DNA of 64,000 nt from Calliopsis andreniformis. Its lineage: Eukaryota > Arthropoda > Insecta > Hymenoptera > Andrenidae. Shown here piece by piece: positions 10,746 to 22,540 of the stretch. Location: positions 2,232,001 to 2,296,000 of the forward strand of contig NW_027480482.1 in assembly GCF_051401765.1 (NCBI RefSeq), given 5' to 3'. Position 1 is the first letter of the stretch. Each line of letters opens with the position of its first letter. Made by a program: the position numbers and the translations under genes. A model generated the notes under the pieces. It searched no databases, had not been told where the DNA came from, and was given only the letters and a program-made list of their open reading frames with translations.

Positions 10746-13380
10746 TCTTGAATCCCCAATACTCAATCTTCAATCCTCAATCCTCAATCCTCAATCCTCA
10801 ATCCTCAATCCTCAATCCTCAGTCCTCATTCTTCAATCCTCAATACCCAATCCTCAATCTTCAATCCTCAATCCTCAATCCTCAATTCTCAATCATCAAT
10901 CCTCAGTCCTCAGTCCTCAAACCTCAATCCTCAACCCTCATACCTCATCCTCAATCCTCAATCCTCAATCCTCAATCCTCAATCTTCAATCCTCAATACT
11001 CAATCTTCAATCCTCAATCCTCAGACCTCGAACCTCAATTGTGAATCCTCAATCTTCAGCACTCAGTCATCAACAATCAGTTCTCAATCCTCAATCCTCA
11101 ATAGAATATCCTCAATTCACAGTTTTCAGTACTCAATACTCAATCTGCAATCTTCAAAAATCTATCCACAATCATCAATTCTCATCACTCAACACTCAAC
11201 ACTCAGTCCTCAATGCTCAATCCTCAATCCTCAATTCTCAATCTTCAATCCTCAATACTGAATCTTCAATCCTCAATCCTCAATCCTCAATACTCAATCC
11301 TCAATCCTCAATCTTCAACACTCAGCCCTCATCGTCAATCCTCAATCCTCAATCTTCAATACTCAGTCCCCAATCCACAACCTTCAATCCTCAATACTCA
11401 ATCCTTAATCGTCAATCCTCAATCCTCAATCCTCATTCTTCAATCCTCAGTACCCAATCCTCAATCTTCAATCCTCAATCCTCAATCCTCAATCCTCAAT
11501 CGTCAATCCTCATTCTTCAATCCTCAATACCCAATCCTCAATCTTCAATCCTCAATCCTGAGTCCTCAATTCTCAATCCTCAATCCTCAGGCCTCAGTCC
11601 TCAAACCTCAGTCCTCAACCCTCAGCCCTCATCGTCAATCCTCAATCCTCAATCTTCAATCCTCAGTCCCCAATCCTCAATCATCAATCCTCAATACTCA
11701 ATCCTTAATCCTCAATCCTCAGTCCTCAATCCTAAATCTTCAATTCTCAATCCTCGATCCTCAGTCCTCAGTCCTCAAACCTCAATCCTCAACTCTCAGC
11801 CCTCATTCTCAATCCTCAGTACTCAGTCTTCAATCCTCAATCCTCAATCCGCAATACTCAACCTTCAATCCTCAATCCTTGGTCCTCAAACCTCAATTCT
11901 GAATCCTCAATCCTGAATCCTCAATCTTCAGACATCAGTCATCAACAATCAGTTGTCAATCCTCAATCCTCAATAGAATATCCTCAATTCACAGTTTTCA
12001 ATACTCAATACTCAATCTGCAATCTTCAAACCTCTATCCACAAACAACAATACCCATTACTCAACCCTCAACACTCAGTCCTCAATGTCCAATCCTCAAT
12101 CCTCAATACTCAATCCTCAATCGTCAATCTTCAATCCTCAATACTCAATCTTCGATCCTCAATCCTCAATCCTCAAACCTCAATCCTCAACCCTCAGCCC
12201 TCATCCTCAATCCTCAATCCTCAATCTTCAATCCTCAGTCCTCGATCCTCAATCCTCAATCCTCAATCCTCAATCCTCAGTCCTCAAACCTCAATCCTGA
12301 ATCCTCAGTCCTGAATCCTCAATCTTCAGACCTCAGACCTCAACAATCAGTTGTCAATCCTCAATCCTCAATAGAATATCATCAATTCACACCTTTCAGT
12401 ACTCAATATTCAACCTGCAATCTTCAAATCTCTGTCCACAAACATCAATTCTCATCACTCAGCCCTCAACACTCAGTCCCCAATCCTCAATCTTCAATCC
12501 TCAATCATCAATTCTCAATCCTCAGTTCTCAATCTTTAATCCACAATACTCAATCTGCAGTCCTCAATCCTCAATCCTCAATCCTCAATTCTCAATCCTC
12601 AATCCTCAGTCCTCAATCCTCAATGCTCAATCTTCAATCTTCAATACTCAATCTTCAATCCTCATACCTCAGTCCTCAAACCTCAATTCTGAATCCTCAA
12701 TCCTGACCCCTCAATCCTCGGCCCTCAGTCCTCAACAATCAGTTGTCAATCCTCAATACTCAATAGAATCTCCTCAATTCACAGCTTTCACTACGCAGTA
12801 CTCAATCTGCAATCTTCAAACCTCTATCCACAAACATCAATTCTCATCACTCAACCCTCAACACTCAGTCCTCAATGTTCAATACTCAATCCTCATTCCT
12901 CAATCCTCAACCGTCAACCTTCAATCCTCAATACTCAATCTTCAATCCTCAATCCTCAATCCTCAATCCTCAATCCTCATTCTTCAATCCTCAGTACCCA
13001 ATCCTCAATCTTCAATCCTCAATCCTCAATCCTCGATCCTCAATCCTGAATCCTCAATACTCAACCATCAATACTCAATTCTCAATACTCAATAGAGTAT
13101 CCTGAATTCTCAGGATTCTATACTCAATCCTCAATCCTTAACCCTGAGCCCTCATTCACAATCCTCAATCCTCAATCTTCAATCCTCAATTCTCAATCCT
13201 CAATCCTCAGCCCTCAGTCCTCAAACCTCAATCCTCAACCCTCAGCCCTCATCGTCAATCTTGAATCCTCAACCCTCAATCCTCAATCCCCAATACTCAA
13301 TCTTCAATCCTCAATACTCTTTCTTCAATCCTCAATCCTCAATCTTCAATCCTCAATCCTCAATCCTCAATCCTTATTCC
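10746..13380. repeat. Third, internally deleted copy of the 3.1-kb higher-order repeat
   Basis: The stretch 10748 to about 11110 matches 6103 to about 6480. From about 11180 it instead matches 7190 onward at a constant 3,988-bp offset (7225 to 11213, 8097 to 12085, 8887 to 12875, 9273 to 13261). About 643 bp present in copy 2 are therefore missing. The third copy continues through sequence equal to 8696-9350. Module A is near 11069, 11941, 12340 and 12732; module B is at about 13092-13121. No gene seen. Confidence 0.8.
11101..11190. other. Recombination (deletion) junction inside a module A copy
   Basis: This module A copy is a hybrid. Its left half carries the variants of the copy near 6443 (CTCAATCC and AGAATATCC), and its right half those of the copy near 7081 (CTCATCACTCAACACTC instead of CTAATCACTCAACGCTC). 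Flanks change offset from 4,645 (4,631 after a nearby 14-bp deletion) to 3,988 across it. This fits exchange between two module A copies about 640 bp apart. The crossover lies between about 11110 and 11181. The hybrid reading is direct; the mechanism is inferred. Confidence 0.7.
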
Positions 13381-16300
13381 TCAATCCTCAATCCTCAGTC
13401 TTCAATTCTCAATACTCAATCTTCAATCCTCAATCCTCAATCCTCAATCCTCAATCCTCAATATTCAATCGTCAGTCTTCAATCCTCAATACTCAATCTT
13501 CAGTACTCAAACCTCAATCCTCAATCCTCAATCCTCAATCCTCAATCCTCAATTCTCAATCCTCGATCCTCAGTCCTCAGTCCTCAATCCTCAATCCTCA
13601 ATCCTCAATCCTCAGTCCTCAAACCTCAATCCTGAATCCTCAATCCTGAATCCTCAATCTTCAGACCTGAGACCCCAACAATCAGTTCTCAATCCTCAAT
13701 CCTCAATAGAATATCATCAATTCACACCTTTCAATACTCAATATTCAACCTGCAATCTTCAAATCTCTGTCCAAAAACATCAATTCTCATCACTCAGCCC
13801 TCAACACTCAGTCCCCAATCCTCAATCTTCAATCCTCAATCATCAATTCTCAATCCTCAGTTCTCAATCTTTAATCCACAATACTCAATCTTCAGTCCTC
13901 AATCAACAATCCTCAATCCACAATCCTCAATCCTCAATCCTCAATCCTCATTCTTCAATCCTCAATCCCCAATCCTCAATCTTCAATCCTCAGTCCTCAA
14001 TCCTCAATTCTCAATCCTCAATCCTCAGTCCTCAGTCCTCAAACCTCAATCCTCAACCCTCAGCCCTCATCCTCAATCCTCAATCCTCAATCGTCAATCC
14101 TCAACCTTCAATCCTCAGTACTCAACCTTCAATCCTCGATCCTCAGTCCTCAAACCTCAATTCTGAAGCCTCAATCCTGAATCCTCAATCTTCGGCCCTC
14201 AGTCCTCAACAATCAGTTGTCAATCCTCAATCCTCAATAGAATATCCTCAATTCACAGTTTTCAATACATAATACTCAATCTGCAATCTTCCAACCTCTA
14301 TCCACAGACAACAATTCCCATTACTCATCCCTTAACACTCAGTCCTCAATGTTCAATCCTCAATCCTAAATACTCAATCGTCAATCTTCAATCCTCTATA
14401 CTCAATCTTCGATCCTCAATCCTCAATCCTCAATCCTCAATCCTCATTCTTCAATCCTCAATACCCAATCCTCAATCTTCAATCCTCTATCCTCAATCCT
14501 CAATCCTCAATCCTCAATCCACAATCCTCAATCCTCATTCTTCAATCCTCAATACCCAATCCTCAATCTTCAATCCTCAGTCCCCAATCCTCAATCTTCA
14601 ATCCTGAATACTCAATCCTCAATCCTCAATCCTCAATCCTCAACCCTCAATCCTGAATACTCAATCTTCAATCCTCAATCCTCAATCCTCAATCCTCAAT
14701 CCTCAATCCTCAATCATCAATCCTCAATCTTCAATACTCAATCCTCAATCCTCAATCCTCAATACTCAACCATCAATCCTCAATTCTCAATACTCAATAG
14801 AATATCCTGAATTCTCAGGGTTCTATACTCAAACCTCAATCCTCAACCCTGAGCCCTCATTCACAATCCTCAATCCTCAATCCTCAATCCTCAATTCTCA
14901 ATCCTCAATCCTCAGCCCTCAGTCCTCAAACCTCAATCCTCAACCCTCAGCCCTCATCCTCAATCTTCAATTCTCAATCCTCAATCCTCAATCCCCAATC
15001 CTCAATCTTCAATCCTCAATACTCTTTCTTCAATCCTCAATCCTCAATCCTCAATCCTCAATCCACAATCCTGAATACTCAATCTTCAATCCTCAATCCT
15101 CAATCCTCAATCCTCAATCCTCAATCCTCAATCATCAATCCTCAATCTTCAATACTCAATCCTCAATCATCAATCCTCAATCCTCAATACTCAACCATCA
15201 ACCCTCAATTCTCAGTACTCAATAGAATATCCTGAATTCTCAGGATTCTATACTCAAACCTCAATCCTCAGCCCTGAGCCCTCATTCACAATCCTCAATC
15301 CTCAATCCTCAATCCTCAATTCTCAATCCTCAATCCCCAATCCTCAATCCTCAATACTCAACCATCAATCCTCAATTCTCAATACTCAATAGAAAACCTT
15401 AATCCTCAGGATTCTATACTCAAACCTCAATCCCCAACCCTGAGCCCTCATTCACAATCCTCAATCCTCAATCCTCAATCCTCAACTCTCAATCCTCAAT
15501 CCTCAGCCCTCAGTCCTCAAACCTCAATCCTCAACCCTCAGCCCTCATCCTCAATCTTCAATCCTCAATCCTCAATCCTCAAACCCCAATCCTCAATCTT
15601 CAATCCTCAATACTCTTTCTTCAATGCTCAATCCTCAATCCTCTATCCTCAATCCTCATTCTTCAATCCTCAACACACAATCCTCAATCTTCAATCCTCA
15701 ATCCTCAATCCTCAATTCTCAATCTTCAATCCTCAATCCTCAGACCTCAACCCTCAATCCTCAGTCCTAAAACCACAATCCTGAATCCTCAAGCCTGAAT
15801 CCTCAATCTTCAGCACTCAGTCCTCAACAATCAGTTGTCAATCCTCAATCCTCAATAGAATATCCTCAGTTCAGAGTTTTCAATACGCAATACTCAGTCT
15901 GCAATCTTCAAATCTCTATCCACAAACATCAATTCTCATCACTCAACCCTCAACACTCAGTCCCCAATCCTCAATCTTCAATCCTCAATCCTCAATCCTC
16001 AATCCCCAGTCCTCAATCTTCAATCCTCAGTACTCTTTCTTCAATCCTCAATCCTCAATCCTCAATCCTCATTCCTCATTCTTCAATCCTCAATACCCAA
16101 TCCTCAATCTTCAATCCTCAATCCTCAATCCTCGATTCTCAATCCTCAATCCTCAATCCTCAGACCTCAAACATCAATACTCAGCCCTCAGTCCTCGTCC
16201 TCAATCCACAACCCTCAATCCTCAATCCTCAATCTTCAATCATCAATATTCATTCTTCAATCCTCAATCCTCAATCCTCAATCCTCAATCCTCAATCCTC

Positions 16301-16837
16301 AAACCTCAATGTTCAATCCTCAATACCCAATCCTCAATCTTCAATCCTCAATAACCAATCCTCAATCCACAATCCTCAATCCTCAATCCTCAGTCCTCGA
16401 ACAACAATCCTGAATCCCCAATCCTCAGTCCTCAATCTTCAGCACTCAGTCCTCAACAATGAGTTGTCAATCCTCAATCCTCAATAGAATATCCTCAGTT
16501 CAGAGTTATCAATACGCAATACTCAGTCTGCAATCTCCAAATCTCTATCCACAAACATCAATTCTCATCACTCAAACCTCAACACTCAGTCCCCAATCCT
16601 AAATCTTCAATCCTCAATCCTCAATCCTCAATCCTCAATCCTCAATCCGCAATTCTCAATCCTCGATCCTCAGTCCTCAGTCCTCAAACCTCAATCCTCA
16701 ACCCTCAGCTCTCATCCTCAAACCTCAATCCTCAATCTTCAATCCTCAGTCCTCGATCGTCAATCCTCAATACTCAATCCTCAATCCTCAGTCCTCAAAC
16801 CTCAATCCTGAATCCTCTATCCTGAATCCTCAATCTT
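13380..16837. repeat. 3.18-kb higher-order repeat, copy a, with joining segment
   Basis: The first part (13380 to about 13660) is array sequence related to 9.4-9.6 and 10.3-10.5 kb. From about 13660 a block begins that recurs about 3,177 bp later. Both copies share the rare unit GTCCAAAAACATC in module A and the landmark TCAACCTTCAATCCTCGATC at 14122 and 17298. Module B is present at about 14796-14826, 15221-15250 and, in degraded form, 15388-15417. Module A is near 13676, 14206, 15823 and 16453. No gene seen. Confidence 0.75.
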
Positions 16838-18120
16838 CAGACCTGAGACCTCAACAATCAGTTCTCAATCCTCAATCCTCAATAGAACATCATCAATTCA
16901 CACATTTCAATACTCAATATTCAACCTGCAATCTTCAAATCTCTGTCCAAAAACATCAATTCTCATCACTCAGCCCTCAACACTCAGTCCCCAATCATCA
17001 ATCTTCAATCCTCAATCATCAATTCTCAATCCTCAGTTCTCAATCTTTAATCCGCAATACTCAATCTTCAGTCCTCAATCAACAATCCTCAATCCACAAT
17101 CCTCAATCCTCAATCCTCAATCCTCATTCTTCAATCCTCAATCCCCAATCCTCAATCTTCAATCCTCAATCCTCAATCCTCAATTCTCAATCCTCAATCC
17201 TCAGTCCTCAGTCCTCAAACCTCAATCCTCAACCCTCAGCCCTCATCCTCAATCCTCAATCCTCAATCGTCAATCCTCAACCTTCAATCCTCAGTACTCA
17301 ACCTTCAATCCTCGATCCTCAGTCCTCAAACCTCAATTCTGAAGCCTCAATCCTGAATCCTCAATCTTCGGCCCTCAGTCCTCAACAATCAGTTGTCAAT
17401 CCTCAATCCTCAATAGAATATCCTCAATTCACAGTTTTCAATACATAATACTCAATCTGCAATCTTCCAACCTCTATCCACAGACAACAATTCCCATTAC
17501 TCATCCCTTAACACTCAGTCCTCAATGTTCAATCCTCAATCCTAAATACTCAATCGTCAATCTTCAATCCTCTATACTCAATCTTCGATCCTCAATCCTC
17601 AATCCTCAATCCTCAATCCTCATTCTTCAATCCTCAATACCCAATCCTCAATCTTCAATCCCATATCCTCAATCCTCAATCCTCAATCCTCAATCCTCAA
17701 TTCTGAATCCTCAATCCTCAATCCTCGGACCTCAAACATCAATACTCAGCCCTCAGTCCTCGTCCTCAATCCACAACACTCAATCCTCAATCCTCAATCT
17801 TCAATCCTCAATCCTCAATCCTCAATCCTCAATCCTCATTCTTCAATCCTCAATACCCAATCCTCAATCTTCAATCCTCAATCCTCAATCCTCAGTTCTC
17901 AATCCTCAATCCTCAATCCTCAGTCCTCAAACCTCAATTCTGAATCCTCAATCCTGAATCCTCAATCTTCGGCCCTCAGACCTCAACAATCAGTTGTCAA
18001 TCCTCAATTCTCAATAGAATATCCTCAATTCACTGTTTTCAATACTCAATACTCAATCTGCAATCTTCAAACCTCTATCCACAAACATCAATTCTCATCA
18101 CTCAAACTTCAACACTCAGT
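16838..18120. repeat. 3.18-kb higher-order repeat, partial copy b
   Basis: Follows copy a in tandem and matches it to about 17.66 kb. It then switches to sequence that resembles 1000-1240, including CTCAATTCTGAATCC and the CAGTCCTCGTCCTCAATCC module. Relative to bases 1-1240 it skips roughly 660 bp. Module A copies lie near 16852, 17384 and 17984. No gene seen. Confidence 0.7.
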
Positions 18121-21100
18121 CCTCATTGTTCAATCCTCAATCCTCAATTCCCAATCTTCAATCCTCAATACTGAATCTTCAATCCTCAATCCTCAATCCT
18201 CAATCCTCAGTCCTCAGGCCTCAAACCTCAATCCTCAATCCTCAATCCCCAATCCTCAGTCCTCAATCCTCAATCATCAATCCTCAATCTTCAATACTCA
18301 ATCCTCAATCCTCAATCCTCAGTCCTCAAACCTCAATTCTGAATCCTCAATTCTGAATCCTCATTCCTGAATCCTCAATCTTCAGCCCTCAGTCATCAAC
18401 AATCAGTTGTCAATCCTAAATCCTCAATAGAATATCCTCAATTCACAGTTTTCAATACTCAATACTCAATCTGCAATCTTCAAACCTCTATCCACAATCA
18501 TCAATTCTCATCACTCAACGCTCAACACTCAGTCTTCAATGCTCAATCCTCAATCCTCAATTCTCAATCTTCAATCCTCAATTCTGAATCTTCAATCCTC
18601 AATCCTCAATCCTCAATACTCAATCCTCAATCCTCAATCTTCAACACTCAGCCCTCATCGTCAATCCTCAATCCTCAATCTTCAATACTCAGTCCCCAAT
18701 CCACAATCTTCAATCCTCAATACTCAATCCTTAATCGTCAATCCTCAATCCTCAATCCTCATTCTTCAATCCTCAGTACCCAATCCTCAATCTTCAATCC
18801 TCAATCCTCAATCCTCAATCCTCAATCCTCAACCCTCATTCTTCAATCCTCAATAACCAATCCTCAATCTTCAATCCTCAATCCTGAGTCCTCAATTCTC
18901 AATCCTCAATCCTCAGGCCTCTGTCCTCAAACCTCAATCCTCAACCCTCAGCCCTCATCGTCAATCCTCAATCCTCAGTCTTCAATCCTCAGTCCCCAAT
19001 CCTCAATCATCAATCCTCAATACTCAATCCTTAATCCCCAATCCTCAGTCCTCAATCCTAAATCTTCAATTCTCAATCCTCGATCCTCAGTCCTCAGTCC
19101 TCAAACCTCAATCATCAACTCTCAGCCCTCATCCTCAATCCTCAGTCCACAGTCTTCAATCCTCAATCCTCAATCCGCAATACTCAACCTTCAATCCTCA
19201 ATCCTTGGTCCTCAAACCTCAATTCTGAATCCTCAATCCTGAATCCTCAATCTTCAGACCTCAGTCATCAACAATCAGTTGTCAAACCTCAATGCTCAAT
19301 AGAATATCCTCAATTCACAGTTTTCAATACTCAATACTCAATCTGCAATCTTCAAACCTCTATCCACAGACAACAATTCCCATTACTCAACCCTCAACAC
19401 TCAGTCCTCAATGTCCAATCCTCAATCCTCAATCCCCAATCCTCAATCGTCAATCTTCAATCCTCAATACTCAATCTTCGATCCTCAATCCTCAATCCTC
19501 AATCCTCAATCCTCAATCCTCATTCTTCAATCCTCAATACCCAATCCTCAATCTTCAATCCTCAATCCTCCATCCTCAATCCTCAATCCACAATACTCCT
19601 TCTTCAATCCTCAACACCCAATCCTCAATCTTCAATCCTCAATCCTCAATCCTCAATCTTCAATCTTCAATACTCAATCTCCAATCCTCAATCCTCAGAA
19701 CTCAAACCTCAATTCTGAAACCTCAATTCTGAATGCTCATTCCTGAATCCTCAATCTTCAGCCCTCAGTCATCAACAATCAGTTGTCAATCCTCAATCCT
19801 CAATAGAATATCCTCAATTCACATTTTTCAATACTCAATACCCAATCTGCAGTCTTCAAACCTCTATCCACAATCATCAATTCTCATCACTCAACCCTCA
19901 ACACTCAGTCCTCAATGCTCAATCCTCAATCCTCAATTCTCAATCTTCAATCCTCAATACTGAATCTTCAATCCTCAAGCCTCAATCCTCAATACTCAAT
20001 CCTCAATTCTCAATCTTCAACACTCAGTCCCCAATCCTCAACCTTCAATCCTCAATACTCAATTCTCAATCCTTAATCCTCAATCCTCAATCCTCAATCC
20101 TGAATGCTCAATTTTCAATCCTCAATCCTCAATCCTCAATCCTCAATCCTCAATCCTCAACCATCAATCCTCAATCTTCAATACTCAATCCTCAATCCTC
20201 AATCCTCAATCCTCAATACTCAACCATCAATCCTCAATTCTCAATGCTCAATAGAATATCCTGAATTCTCAGGATTCTATACTCGATCCTCAATCCTCAA
20301 TCTTCAATCATCAATATTCAATCTTCAATCCTCAATCCTCAATCCTCAATCCTCAATCCTCAATCATCAATCCTCAATCTTCAATACTCAATCCTCAATC
20401 CCCAATCCTCAATCCTCAATACTCAACCATCAATCCTCAATTCCCAATACTCAATAGAATATCCTGAATTCTCAGGATTCTATACTCAAACCTCAATCCT
20501 CAGCCCTGAGCCCTCATTCACAATCCTCAATCCTCAATCCTCAATCCTCAATTCTCAATTCTCAATCCTCAGCCCCCAGTCCTCAAACCTCAATCATCAA
20601 CCCTCAGCCCACGTCCTCAATCTTCAATCCTCAATCCTCAATCCTCAATCCCCAATCCTCAATCTTCAATCCACAATACTCTTTCTTCAATCCTCAATCC
20701 TCAATCCTCAATCCTCAATCCTCATTCTTCAATCCTCAATACCCAATCCTCAATCTTCAATCCTCAATCCTCAATCCTCAATTCTCAATCCTCAATCCTC
20801 AATTCTCAATCTTCAATCCTCGATACTGAATCTACAATCCTCAATCCTCAATCCTCAATACTCAATCCTCAATCCTCAATCTTCAACACTCAGTCCCCAA
20901 TCCTCAATCTTCAATCCTCAATACTCAATCCTCAATCCTCAATCCTCAATCCTCAATCCTCAATCCTGAATGCTCAATCTTCAATCCTCAATCCTCAATC
21001 CTCAATCCTCAATCCTCAATCCTCAATCATCAATCCTCAATCTTCAATACTCAATCCTCAATCCTCAGTACTCAGTCCTCAATACTCAACCATCAATCCT

Positions 21101-22540
21101 CAGTTCTCAATACCCAATAGAATATCCTGAATTCTCAGGATTATATACTCAATCCTCAATCCTCAGCCCTGAGCCCACATTCACAATCCTCAATCCTCAA
21201 TCCTCAATCCTCAATTCTCAGCCCCCAATCCTCAGTCCTCAGTCCTCAAACCTCAATCCTCAAGCCTCAGCCCTCGTCCTCAATCTTCAATCCTCAATCC
21301 TCAATCCCCAATCCTCAATCTTCATTCCTCAATACTCTTTCTTCAATCCTCAATCCTCAATTCTAAATCCTCAATCCTCAATCCTCATTCGTCAGTCTTC
21401 AATCCTCAATACTCAATCTTCAATCCTCAATCCTCAATCTTCAATCCTCAACACTCAATCCTCAATCCCCAATCCTCAACCTTCAATCCTCAATACTCTT
21501 TCTTCAATCCTCAATCCTCAATCCGCAAGCCTCAATCCTCATTATTCAATCCTCAACACCCAATCCTCAATCTTCAGTCCTCAATCCTCAATCCTCAATT
21601 CTCAATCCTCAATCCTCAATCCTCAGTCCTCGAACCTCAATTCTGAATCCGCATTCCTGAATCCTCCATCTTCAGCCCTCAGTCATCAACAATCAGTTGT
21701 CAATCCTCAATCCTCAATAGAATATCCTCAATTCACAGTTTTCAATACTCAATACTCAATCTGCAACCTTCAAACCTCTATCCACAATCATCAATTCTCA
21801 TCACTCAACCCTCAACACTCAGTCCTCAATGCTCAATCCTCAATCCTCAATTCTCAATCTTCAATCCTCAATACTGAAACTTCAATCCTCAATCCTCAAT
21901 CCTCAATACTCATTCCTCAATCCTCAATCTTCAATCCTCAGTCCCCAATCCTCAATCTTCAATCCTCAATCCTCAATCCTCAATCCTCAAACCTCAATGT
22001 TCAATCCTCAATACCCAATCCTCAATATTCAATCCTCAATAATCAATCCTCAATCCACAATCCTCAATCCTCAATCCTCAGTCCTTAAACCACAATCCTG
22101 AATCCCCAATCCTGAGTCCTCAATCTTCAGCACTCAGTCCTAAACAATCAGTTGTCAATCCTCAATCGTCAATAGAATATCCTCAGCTCAGAGCTATCAA
22201 TACGAAATACTCAGTCTGCAATCTTCAAATCTCTATCCACAAACATCAATTCTCATCACTCAACCCTCAACACTCATTCCCCAATCTTCAATCTTCAATC
22301 CTCAATCCTCAATCCTCAATCCTCAATCCTCAATCCTCAATTCCCAATCCTCGATCCTCAGTGCTCAGTCCTCAAACCTCAATCCTCAACCCTCAGCCCT
22401 CATCCTCAATCCTCAATCCTCAATCTTCAATCCTCAGTCCTCGATCCTCAATCCTCAATCCTCAATCCTCAATCCTCAGTCCTCAAACCTCAATCCTGAA
22501 TCCTCAATCCTGAATCCTCAATCTTCAGACCTCAGACCTC
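18120..22540. repeat. Mosaic satellite segment between repeat families
   Basis: The part from 18.4 to 19.4 kb matches 7.1-8.1 and 11.1-12.1 kb (landmark 7225 recurs at 18539). The part from 20.8 to 21.4 kb matches 26.6-27.1 and 38.3-38.8 kb. About 21.4-21.8 kb matches 27.5-27.9 and 39.2-39.6 kb, including the rare CCGCAAGCCTC and CATTATTC units. Module B is present at about 20251-20280, 20453-20482 and 21117-21146; module A near 18398, 19268, 19769, 21689 and 22141. No gene seen. Confidence 0.75.
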
